Assembly (NCBI GenBank): GCA_014237955.1
Contig: JABABY010000041.1
Location: 1 to 5,618 of the forward strand
Length of the DNA stretch: 5,618 nucleotides
Direction: 5' to 3'
Source: Planctomycetota bacterium
GTDB taxonomy: Bacteria; Planctomycetota; Planctomycetia; Pirellulales; UBA7805
This document shows positions 1-5,618 of the stretch, piece by piece (positions within the stretch are counted from its first letter, which is position 1; each line of letters begins with the position of its first letter). The translations under genes were made by a program, and so were the position numbers. The notes under the pieces were generated by a model. The model worked only from the letters and a program-made list of their open reading frames with translations. It was not told the origin of the DNA and did not search any database.

Positions 1-1
1 G

Positions 2-850
2 GTTTTTCAGGCGGCTCTCAAGGCGGCTCGGCTTGTAGCCACGCAGACCTCAATTCATCAGCGGCGCACCAGTGTACCGGCGGTTGCCATTGCTGAACTT
101 GCCAAACAGATTTTCGAACAGCTGGAAAATAAAAATATATTGCTCATCGGTGCCGGTGAAATGGCTGAAGAAACATTGGAATATATACGCGACGAGGGAG
201 GAAAGAGCATCACGGTTGTCAATCGAAGTGATGCACGAAGCGAGGAACTGGCCCACCGCTGGCAATGTCGACCTGCCCGCTGGGACCGCTTGTCCCAGTT
301 GTTGGTGGAAGCCGATCTGGTGGTAAGCACCACTTCTTCCCGCGAACCGATCGTTACATTTGAGGATTTTAAACGGGTCGAATCCGAACGTTTTCAGCGA
401 CCGCTTGCCATCCTCGATCTGGCAGTCCCATGTGATTTCGATCCTCGCATCGGAGATTCATTAGGCGTTTATCTCTACAATATTGATGATCTAAAAACCG
501 TTTGTCAGCGAAACCGGGAAGATCGTCAAAAGGAATGGCCTGCCGCTGAGAAAATTATCGAAGCGGAAACGCGCAGTTTTATGGCCGATCTTCATCACCG
601 CGCAACAGCACCCACAATTCGGCAACTCCAGGAGAGCTGTGCGAAACTGAAGGCCGAGGAATTGGAGCGGCTTTTTAACAAGGTGCCCAATATCAATGAT
701 CCCTGTCGCGAAGAGATCGAATATGCTTTCGATCGCTTCATCAACAAAATTCTACATCCGCCGCTCGATTCTTTGCGAAAGGAAGCCAGTGATGGCACTC
801 CGCACGCGCTGCTTGAAGCCCTAAAGCAATTATTCAAGCTGAAAGATTAA
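2..850 (+). CDS. hemA: Glutamyl-tRNA reductase, C-terminal part (5' end outside window)
   Basis: GluTR reduces glutamyl-tRNA(Glu) with NADPH to glutamate-1-semialdehyde, the first committed step of C5-pathway tetrapyrrole (heme) synthesis in the cytoplasm. The frame is open from base 2 to the TAA at 848-850 (282 residues). It opens with FQAALKAARLVATQT and HQRRTSVPAVA, which match the interior of the family just before the NADPH domain. Using fragment numbering, the Rossmann motif IGAGEMAEE is at about 49-57, VVNRS at about 72-76, LDLAVP followed by DFDP at about 138-147, YLYNIDDL at about 157-164, and the helical dimerisation domain from about 170 to the end, including NKILHPPLDSLRKEA at about 248-262. 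About 145 N-terminal residues are missing compared with E. coli HemA (418 aa), including the catalytic Cys domain; this is because the window starts inside the gene. The TTG at 140 lies within the Rossmann fold and is not a real start. The C-terminus is intact and convergent with the permease gene. Confidence 0.95.
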   Translation, partial: VFQAALKAARLVATQTSIHQRRTSVPAVAIAELAKQIFEQLENKNILLIGAGEMAEETLEYIRDEGGKSITVVNRSDARSEELAHRWQCRPARWDRLSQLLVEADLVVSTTSSREPIVTFEDFKRVESERFQRPLAILDLAVPCDFDPRIGDSLGVYLYNIDDLKTVCQRNREDRQKEWPAAEKIIEAETRSFMADLHHRATAPTIRQLQESCAKLKAEELERLFNKVPNINDPCREEIEYAFDRFINKILHPPLDSLRKEASDGTPHALLEALKQLFKLKD

Positions 851-859
851 TCGATGGCA

Positions 860-2677
860 TCATCCGGATGGGGTCGTTCCACTCTCTCGGGAGCACGTAA
901 GTCTGATTGTCACATAACAAACAATAGCAATAACGATGATGACAAACAGCAAGGATCCCAGATTCAACCAGCCTTTTTCGCGATGCCAGACGATCGCGTA
1001 GCCGAGTGAACCAGCAATGAGAGCATAGTAGAAAAACACCGGCAATGTTTTCCGAATGATGGCACCTTCCTGTCCGACCAATCCTGCGACTGCAGATGCT
1101 GCCACAACGTTATGCACGCAAATGGTATTGCCAGCTGCGCCTCCAACCGCCTGCAATGCCACCACCCATATTGGGTCGACCCCAATCCGCTCGCCAATGC
1201 CAAATTGGAAAAGCGAGAACATCATGTTGCTGACCGTGTTGCTCCCCGCCACAAAGGCACCCAGGCCACCAATGAACGGAGAAAAAAGAGGCCATGCCGA
1301 ACCACTCAGTGAAGCGGCACCCTCAGCAAGAGCAAGGGGCATCTTTTCGTAACCCGCCACACCGCCTGACGAAAAGATAAAGACCTGGACCATGGGCACG
1401 GTAAACACAAGTGCCACAGAGGCACTCAGGAGTGTTCGAAAAGATTGCCGCCAAGCAGCCACATAGCCCGAAATGGGCATTTTGTGCAGCAAGAAAGTCA
1501 GCAAAGAAACCAACACGAAGATCGCACCTGGAAGGTAGAGTGGCTGGATCGACGAATCAATTTCAGTCCCGAAAAGGTTTGATAATTCAATCGTAGCTGC
1601 GGGAGCCCGTAAAAGTTGTTTGATTCCAAGTGGCTCCACCCGCGTTGCGACCAGAAGAACGGCTACGAAAGCATAAGGGCTCCAGGCCCGCAGAAGGCTC
1701 ATCGGATTTGGCGGCAGCCGCTTCTCGCCAAACTTGATCGTCCCAGTCCAATCCGGATCCCAATTTTTTTCCTCCTCAAAATCCCATATTCTGTCTGCGG
1801 GTAGAAAAAATCCCGCCTTCGCAGCGGGAATCACGATCAACATGCCCATCAGACCACCGAGTATGGAAGGAAATTCCGGCCCCAAAAATCGGGCTACAAG
1901 CAGGTAGGGTACGGTCATTGCAGCAGAGGCAAAGAGAGAAAATTTCCAAGCCCTGAGTCCATCGATAACCGATCGATTCGGACCGAAGAAGCGGGTCATT
2001 AATACCACCACTAAAAGCGGTATGAGTGCTCCAGCAATGGTATGTAGCAGTGCCACCCTAAAGCCAATCTCTGCAAGAAATCCATCCCAGAGAACCTCGT
2101 TGTTGGCTGTGACGAGGCCCGCATCGCGAGCAAAACTCCCCACACCCGGATCCTCTGCCAACCCTGTTCCGACACCAATTAAAATTGGTGTGCCGAGCGC
2201 CCCGAACGACACTGGTGTACTTTGAATCACCATCCCCGACACCACTGCGCACATGGCAGGAAACCCTAGACCGACCAAGAGGGGGACCGCCACTGCTGCG
2301 GGTGTACCAAAACCGGCCGATCCCTCGATAAAGGATCCAAAAAGCCAGGCAATAATAATCACCTGCACGCGCCGATCTGGTGATATGTGGGTAAAGCTGT
2401 CGCGAATCACCGCCAGGGCTCCACTTTCGCGGACTGTATTGAGCAGTAGAATCGCCCCAAAAATAATAAGCAGCAACGATGCTGTGATAATCAGCCCTCG
2501 CGCCGTGGCAGCGGCAACCTGGACCGCTGGCACCTGCCAGACAAAGAGGGCTAGCAGCACAACGGTAACATACGAGACCGGCATTGCCCGACTTGCCGGC
2601 CATCGAAGCACCACCAACAGCAGAGCAACTACCACAATGGGTAGCAGAGCGCACAACGCCAACCCGTTCGGACTCAT
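860..2677 (-). CDS. lctP: L-lactate / glycolate permease, LctP family (TC 2.A.14)
   Basis: This 605-residue inner-membrane protein belongs to the LctP family, whose members (E. coli LldP, GlcA, about 550-560 aa) import L-lactate, D-lactate and glycolate by proton symport. It is strongly hydrophobic throughout, with about 12-14 membrane segments. Visible family motifs are FIEGSAGFGTPAA at about 116-128, SFGALGTP at 157-164, GSNTVSNMMFSLFQ at 478-491 and GGAAGNTICVHNVVAASA at 512-529. A hydrophilic stretch at about 294-330, including DFEEEKNWDPDW, separates two membrane-rich halves. The start is an ATG at 2675-2677 with AGGAG 7 nt upstream; the stop is TGA at 860-862. It looks full length, with no frameshift. 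No lactate dehydrogenase (lldD, lutABC, dld) is next to it here, so the substrate choice between lactate and glycolate is a family-level inference. The 3' end faces hemA across 9 bp. Confidence 0.94.
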   Translation of the reverse strand: MSPNGLALCALLPIVVVALLLVVLRWPASRAMPVSYVTVVLLALFVWQVPAVQVAAATARGLIITASLLLIIFGAILLLNTVRESGALAVIRDSFTHISPDRRVQVIIIAWLFGSFIEGSAGFGTPAAVAVPLLVGLGFPAMCAVVSGMVIQSTPVSFGALGTPILIGVGTGLAEDPGVGSFARDAGLVTANNEVLWDGFLAEIGFRVALLHTIAGALIPLLVVVLMTRFFGPNRSVIDGLRAWKFSLFASAAMTVPYLLVARFLGPEFPSILGGLMGMLIVIPAAKAGFFLPADRIWDFEEEKNWDPDWTGTIKFGEKRLPPNPMSLLRAWSPYAFVAVLLVATRVEPLGIKQLLRAPAATIELSNLFGTEIDSSIQPLYLPGAIFVLVSLLTFLLHKMPISGYVAAWRQSFRTLLSASVALVFTVPMVQVFIFSSGGVAGYEKMPLALAEGAASLSGSAWPLFSPFIGGLGAFVAGSNTVSNMMFSLFQFGIGERIGVDPIWVVALQAVGGAAGNTICVHNVVAASAVAGLVGQEGAIIRKTLPVFFYYALIAGSLGYAIVWHREKGWLNLGSLLFVIIVIAIVCYVTIRLTCSRESGTTPSG

Positions 2678-2684
2678 TGGGCAG

Positions 2685-2689
2685 CTCCT
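2685..2689 (-). promoter_or_regulatory. Shine-Dalgarno of the lactate permease gene
   Basis: Reading the minus strand, AGGAG lies 7 nt upstream of the ATG at 2675-2677, which is ideal spacing. This supports the chosen permease start. A T-rich run lies just upstream (minus-strand TTTTTTAT). No convincing -35/-10 pair is visible; GTGACA resembles a -35 box, but no TATAAT-like hexamer lies at proper distance. Confidence 0.75.
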
Positions 2690-2731
2690 GAAGATAAAAA
2701 ATCGACTCAGTGCTTCAGCCTACTATGTCAC

Positions 2732-2753
2732 CCAGCATCCCACCAGATGCCGG
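2732..2753 (-). promoter_or_regulatory. Stem-loop in the permease leader
   Basis: The minus strand can form an 8-bp stem with a 6-nt loop (arms 2746-2753 and 2732-2739, loop 2740-2745). Seven pairs are Watson-Crick. The eighth is a G-U wobble only in the minus-strand RNA and an A-C mismatch in the plus-strand RNA, so the fold favours a minus-strand transcript. No U-tract follows, so it is not a standard intrinsic terminator. It sits between the LMF-family gene and the permease and could be a leader element, part of a terminator region, or chance. Function is inferred only from position. Confidence 0.35.
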
Positions 2754-2760
2754 TAGCATA

Positions 2761-2800
2761 TTTCACCGACGCTCATAGATACACTATTGAGCGGGTGAAA
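2761..2800 (-). terminator. Long imperfect inverted repeat over the LMF-family stop codon
   Basis: On the minus strand, TTTCACC (2794-2800) and CGCTCAATAG (2784-2793) pair with CTATGAGCG (2770-2778) and GGTGAAA (2761-2767). The result is about 16 bp of stem with a 1-nt bulge, a 2-nt bulge (2768-2769) and a 5-nt loop (2779-2783). The 5' arm includes the last codons and the TAG stop (2784-2786) of the LMF-family gene. The 3' side is followed only by TATGC rather than a run of T, so termination would be Rho-assisted or inefficient. It may instead protect or process the mRNA 3' end. The inverted repeat is seen directly; the terminator role is inferred. Confidence 0.45.
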
Positions 2801-4472
2801 AAGACGGGCTGAGCCATTGCAAATCACGATGCCACCAATTTCCCGTGGCACGCCATTCTTGCCGGTTAGTCAATCGATATTGATAGAGTGTAAGACGAAA
2901 GAATTTAGGTGAGTCATCGGGAAACGGATTTGTTTTGAGCAATTTCATCACTTCTGTCTGCTGCTGCATCAAACGGGTCAAAAACGCTCGAAACCAGGGA
3001 CTCATATACCGCGGCTCAACTGTTTTGGTTGCATCGAATATCTGCTCAAATCGCAATGCCTCAAACCACATCTGCCAGTCGAGCCGTGGCTGATGGGGAA
3101 TGTTGATTTTTGGGGGGCGCGCGAGGTCACCAGGCTTCCAGACAAACTCGTACGCCTTCCAGTGTTTGCGATCATTGCTGCCCTCAATAATAATTTCAGG
3201 ACGGGTCTCCGTCATGTGGCGAAAAAGACCGTAGCTGTTGACGAGATGAAATCGATCGGAGTCAACTTTTGATATCAGTAGCCGACTCCAGCGCGCCGCT
3301 GGAAACAATGCGGTATTGATCTGCAAACAGCCCAATACAATCGCATATGCAAACAGTGGCAGAGCCAGATATGTTTTCCAGGATCTCCATGAGATGGCTG
3401 CACTGGTGACGGCGGGAACGAGGCGATTCTTCATGCGCTTGGGCCAGGCCGCGTCATCTAAAAGGGTGAGCGAAAGACAAATAGCTAGAAAATTAAAAAA
3501 GTTGTAATTACCGGTTCCGGTAATCAGAAGCATCAGAAATATAAAAGCACCCGCGGCGATACGACGAAATAGCGGCGGGCCAAAAATAAAGAAGGGAATC
3601 ACCAGCTCGATCACAAAGACGGCCACTACCGAACCCTTATGAAACCAGGCAGGGAGTTGGTTGGCATACCAACTCGTACTCAGCGGCAGCGGCTGTGTCC
3701 AGTAATGAAAATCAAGGGCGGTTAACGATTCCCAGGAATTGGCTACCGGAAGATCCGGCCCATCGTTCCAAGTCAATTTTACGACCCCCGACTCAAACAT
3801 CAGACGAAAAAGGAGCCACCAAAGGAGCCAAAGCGCGAGTCGTGAGACACCGCGATCGGTAAAGCAGCGAGACCGGAGAGCGGGTACAAGAAAGATGGCA
3901 ATGAAGCCGACCTCCAACAGCAAAATATCCCACTGGAAGCTCAGAAAAACCTGTCCTACCTGATAGAGTGAAAGGTAGCAGACCCAGAGTAGGATAAGTA
4001 CCGGCAGAGGTAAAAACCCCAAAACCAACAACAGAGAGAGCACTGCACCAACCACACAAAGAGCGTTGAGAAAGAAGTCACTGCTGCTGATCCATGCCAG
4101 TGTGGGAACGCGCCAGAAAGCGGATTCTGGAGGATGTTCCGAGGCACAAATCTGCTCAACGGCTGATAAATATTCTCCAGCCGGAACGATACCATGGGAA
4201 CCGATCAGACCATCTATCTGCACCCACAATGAGATAAACGCGATCAGATAGACAACACCCAACAGCCTCACAAACAGCGTTGTGGCAATCTTGTACGAGG
4301 CCGGATTGCCATCCTGCTGCCACAGGGACTGGACTCGTGAGATCATTCTTTGAAGCAGGCCCGCAGAAGTGGATTCTTCCGTTGCGACACCTTCTCCGTA
4401 TTCCGGGATCGTCTGCTTCGCACTAGGCCCCACGCTGAACTCCTTATCGTTCGCCCGTTTCTGAATCTCCAT
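2784..4472 (-). CDS. Lipase maturation factor (LMF1) family membrane protein
   Basis: Vertebrate LMF1 is an ER membrane protein needed for folding of dimeric lipases. The role of bacterial homologues is not established, so no substrate is claimed. With the ATG at 4470-4472 the protein has 562 residues and about nine hydrophobic segments (near 61-86, 131-154, 155-177, 183-199, 209-226, 280-302, 304-320, 321-338 and 367-390). Family-like signatures are QWDILLLEVGF (180-190), FRLMFESGVVKLTWND (222-237), LDFHYWTQPLP (253-263), TGTGNYNFFNFLA (318-330), NSYGLFRHMTETRPEI (412-427), then the soluble C-terminal part with PHQPRLDWQMWFEAL (459-473), NPFPDDSPKFFRLTLYQYR (515-533) and WWHRDL (546-551). 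The start is uncertain. An in-frame TTG at 4509-4511 would add 13 residues, and an ATG at 4344-4346 would remove a polar 42-residue N-terminus; none has a strong Shine-Dalgarno. The stop is TAG at 2784-2786. It lies 99 bp downstream of the heme-protein stop and 106 bp upstream of the permease start, on the same strand. Confidence 0.88.
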   Translation of the reverse strand: MEIQKRANDKEFSVGPSAKQTIPEYGEGVATEESTSAGLLQRMISRVQSLWQQDGNPASYKIATTLFVRLLGVVYLIAFISLWVQIDGLIGSHGIVPAGEYLSAVEQICASEHPPESAFWRVPTLAWISSSDFFLNALCVVGAVLSLLLVLGFLPLPVLILLWVCYLSLYQVGQVFLSFQWDILLLEVGFIAIFLVPALRSRCFTDRGVSRLALWLLWWLLFRLMFESGVVKLTWNDGPDLPVANSWESLTALDFHYWTQPLPLSTSWYANQLPAWFHKGSVVAVFVIELVIPFFIFGPPLFRRIAAGAFIFLMLLITGTGNYNFFNFLAICLSLTLLDDAAWPKRMKNRLVPAVTSAAISWRSWKTYLALPLFAYAIVLGCLQINTALFPAARWSRLLISKVDSDRFHLVNSYGLFRHMTETRPEIIIEGSNDRKHWKAYEFVWKPGDLARPPKINIPHQPRLDWQMWFEALRFEQIFDATKTVEPRYMSPWFRAFLTRLMQQQTEVMKLLKTNPFPDDSPKFFRLTLYQYRLTNRQEWRATGNWWHRDLQWLSPSFSPAQ

Positions 4473-4571
4473 AATGGTGCCGCGGAGCGTGGTGAAATAG
4501 AATAACACCAAGAACGGTCCATCGCACAGTCTGTTCTACTCCGCCAAACAAATCCCACCAAAAAGCATCAA

Positions 4572-5462
4572 TCAGTCCTCGGCAGGAGTAAACAAGGGGT
4601 GTTCCACATCGCCTCCGGAACGCAAATAGGCGATTAAATCAATAATTTCTTCGCGCGTGAGCGTATCGAGCAAACCGGCAGGCATCATAGATACCGGTGA
4701 GGGTTTGAATTCTTCGATCTGATTTCGTGGGATCTTTGTGTAGTCGCGAGGGCGCGACATATCGGTAATCACACTCCACTCCCCCCGATGCAGGTCGGCA
4801 ATGTGACCCGTAATGCTTTTTCCATCAGTGAGGGTGAATATTGTCGCCCGGTACTGATCTGAAATAACCTGACTCGGTTCAATGATTGTCTCTAAAAGAT
4901 CGCGCTTGCTGAAACGACGCCCAACTCCCGTCAGGTCCGGACCGAGAATCCCTCCACGACCGGCGATACGATGGCAGCGAAAGCATCCAACTTCAGAAAA
5001 GATCGCTTCTCCCCTCTTCAAATCGATACTTTTCTCCTCGCTCGCAACCGTTTTGACCAAATCTTCCACGCTCCAGTGGCGAACGATAGGTCTCGCCGGA
5101 GTCTTGTTGGAGCTGCCTGATTCTGAGGATTTTGCTTCCTCGTACTGCGAATCTCTGGCAAAAATCGGAGCGAGTTTCTGTTTGGTCTGCTCGTCGAGAT
5201 ATTCGATCGCTTCGGTACGAATCTGCTTAGCAAAACTATCAAACGATTCGCCGCCCTTATACTCTCGAGCCTGCCTAAACCAATCGAAATAGTTTCTCCG
5301 CTGCTGATCAGTCCAATCTAATCCGGGCAGGCGAAGCGAAAGAATATAGTGTATTTTTTCTTGCTGCGTGGTTGCCGCTGCAAGGAGAGCAAGTGATTTG
5401 GAAACGACCTGAGGAGATCGAATGGCGACCAGAAGACCACACTGAAATTGTGTCTCCGTCAC
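4572..5462 (-). CDS. Planctomycete-type heme-binding (cytochrome c-like) protein, 5'-truncated
   Basis: This is the C-terminal part of a large secreted or periplasmic PVC-type c-heme protein. The open frame covers 296 residues from a GTG at 5460-5462 to TGA at 4572-4574. Residues from about 8 to 95 (including SPQVVSKSLALL, EKIHYILSLR, YFDWFRQAREYKGGESF and IRTEAI) resemble the helical region that precedes the heme domain in this family. A polar linker at about 105-125 follows. The heme domain runs from about 145 to 290, with heme-attachment CFRCH (C160, C163, H164), GPDLTGVG (174-181), an axial-Met candidate in SMMPAGLLD (258-266) and LIAYLRSG (276-283). There is no signal peptide, and the usual N-terminal domains of these roughly 1000-aa proteins are absent. 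An in-frame TAA at 5463-5465 immediately precedes the GTG, and CA-repeat sequence begins soon after. The gene is therefore probably broken or misassembled at 5463, and the GTG is not the native start. Partners and electron-transfer role are unknown. Confidence 0.85.
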   Translation of the reverse strand: MTETQFQCGLLVAIRSPQVVSKSLALLAAATTQQEKIHYILSLRLPGLDWTDQQRRNYFDWFRQAREYKGGESFDSFAKQIRTEAIEYLDEQTKQKLAPIFARDSQYEEAKSSESGSSNKTPARPIVRHWSVEDLVKTVASEEKSIDLKRGEAIFSEVGCFRCHRIAGRGGILGPDLTGVGRRFSKRDLLETIIEPSQVISDQYRATIFTLTDGKSITGHIADLHRGEWSVITDMSRPRDYTKIPRNQIEEFKPSPVSMMPAGLLDTLTREEIIDLIAYLRSGGDVEHPLFTPAED

Positions 5463-5618
5463 TTACAGAACGCGGCAATTGGTATTATAAAGCAGATTCA
5501 CAGATGCATGCACACACACACGCACGCACGCACGCACACACACACACCCACACACACACACGCTCACACGCACACACACAACATGTGTGCTACATTATAA
5601 CACAGCCCTCACAATTAG
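5463..5618. other. Right-end non-coding stretch abutting the broken heme-protein frame
   Basis: No open reading frame of useful length crosses these 156 bases on either strand. Besides the CA-rich tract there are two flanking AT-rich patches, each with ATTATAA (5484-5490 and 5594-5600). Its composition differs sharply from the rest of the window. Read on the minus strand, the heme-protein frame continues upstream only as a TAA stop at 5463-5465 preceded by unrelated codons. The junction with family-like sequence lies at about 5455-5465. The window ends here, so what follows cannot be seen. Confidence 0.6.
5504..5590. repeat. CA/CACG microsatellite-like, alternating purine-pyrimidine tract
   Basis: Bases 5504-5547 alternate purine and pyrimidine without a break: ATGCATG, then (CA)n, then CGCACG-type units, then (CA)n again. 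After a CCC interruption at 5547-5549 the pattern resumes at 5549-5563, and again at 5565-5580 after a CTC interruption. It ends in TGTGTGC (5584-5590), which can pair with GCACACA (5570-5576). Such tracts favour Z-DNA and replication slippage. Long CA repeats are rare in bacteria and common in eukaryotes, so foreign or chimeric sequence is possible. There is no usable reading frame through it and no gene. Confidence 0.85.

Noticed and set aside
861..870. Perfect 10-bp palindrome CATCCGGATG at the 3' end of the permease gene
   Set aside because: It is too short and lies in coding sequence, with no T-run on either side. A chance palindrome is as likely as an operator or terminator.
2058..2654. 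Long overlapping minus-strand open frame of 198 codons inside the permease gene
   Set aside because: It is a shadow frame of the clearly conserved LctP gene, with unlikely composition (rich in Arg, Cys, Gly, Ser) and no family resemblance.
2253..2756. Plus-strand open frame of 167 codons opposite the permease start
   Set aside because: It is antisense to conserved coding sequence, with a Thr/Arg/Ala-rich product typical of a shadow frame. No supporting ribosome-binding site or family motif was seen.
4473..4571. Promoter or long-range hairpin (GCGGAG with CTCCGC) between the heme-protein and LMF-family genes
   Set aside because: The pairing arms are only 6 bp and about 50 nt apart, and the TATTCT-like hexamer lacks a partner -35 box. 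The support is too weak to annotate.
4882..5292. Plus-strand open frame of 136 codons opposite the heme-protein gene
   Set aside because: It is antisense to the conserved CxxCH domain and has no recognisable motif. It is best explained as a shadow of the real gene.
5504..5590. CA/CACG tract as a CRISPR array
   Set aside because: There are no spaced direct repeats of 23-47 bp with unique spacers, only simple di- and tetranucleotide units.
5484..5600. Two minus-strand TATAAT matches (5484-5489 and 5594-5599) as promoters for the heme-protein gene
   Set aside because: Neither has a -35 box at 16-18 bp. They lie in AT-rich patches flanking a suspect repeat, and the downstream gene is a fragment.
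5602..5618. Minus-strand AATTGTGAG near the right edge, similar to half of the lac operator
   Set aside because: The match covers only 9 bases and does not continue into the other operator half. It is not evidence of vector or operator.

Overview
The window holds four protein-coding genes and looks like a short stretch of a planctomycete chromosome (or a close PVC relative). The best taxonomic clue is the gene at 4572-5462. It encodes the C-terminal part of a cytochrome-c-like protein with the putative heme-binding domain known from Pirellula/Verrucomicrobium-type proteins. That family is greatly expanded in Planctomycetes and rare elsewhere. Base composition is moderate, roughly half GC by eye. 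All other genes are ordinary bacterial families.

Layout: (1) At 2-850, plus strand, is the 3' part of hemA (glutamyl-tRNA reductase, first committed step of C5-pathway tetrapyrrole synthesis); its start lies left of the window. (2) At 860-2677, minus strand, is a complete L-lactate/glycolate permease of the LctP family, convergent with hemA, with only 9 bp between the stop codons. (3) The 106 bp at 2678-2783 hold a good Shine-Dalgarno for the permease and two stem-loops, one of which overlaps the stop codon of the next gene. (4) At 2784-4472, minus strand, is a polytopic membrane protein of the lipase maturation factor (LMF1) family. (5) At 4572-5462, minus strand, is the heme-binding protein fragment. 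(6) At 5463-5618 is non-coding sequence dominated by a (CA)n/(CACG)n microsatellite-like tract.

The three minus-strand genes are codirectional (cytochrome-c-like, then LMF, then lactate permease), with gaps of about 100 bp. They could be co-transcribed, but no shared pathway is evident. The hemA fragment and the c-type heme protein both concern heme, but they lie on opposite strands and are not obviously linked.

The most noteworthy region is the right end. The reading frame of the heme protein is cut by a TAA directly upstream of its only possible start, a GTG. Family-like sequence ends there and a CA-rich repeat unlike the rest of the window begins. A contig edge, a chimeric join or a gene broken by rearrangement explains this better than a native short gene. 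I found no CRISPR array, RNA gene, transposase, toxin-antitoxin pair or defence gene, and nothing that amounts to a clearly undescribed system.
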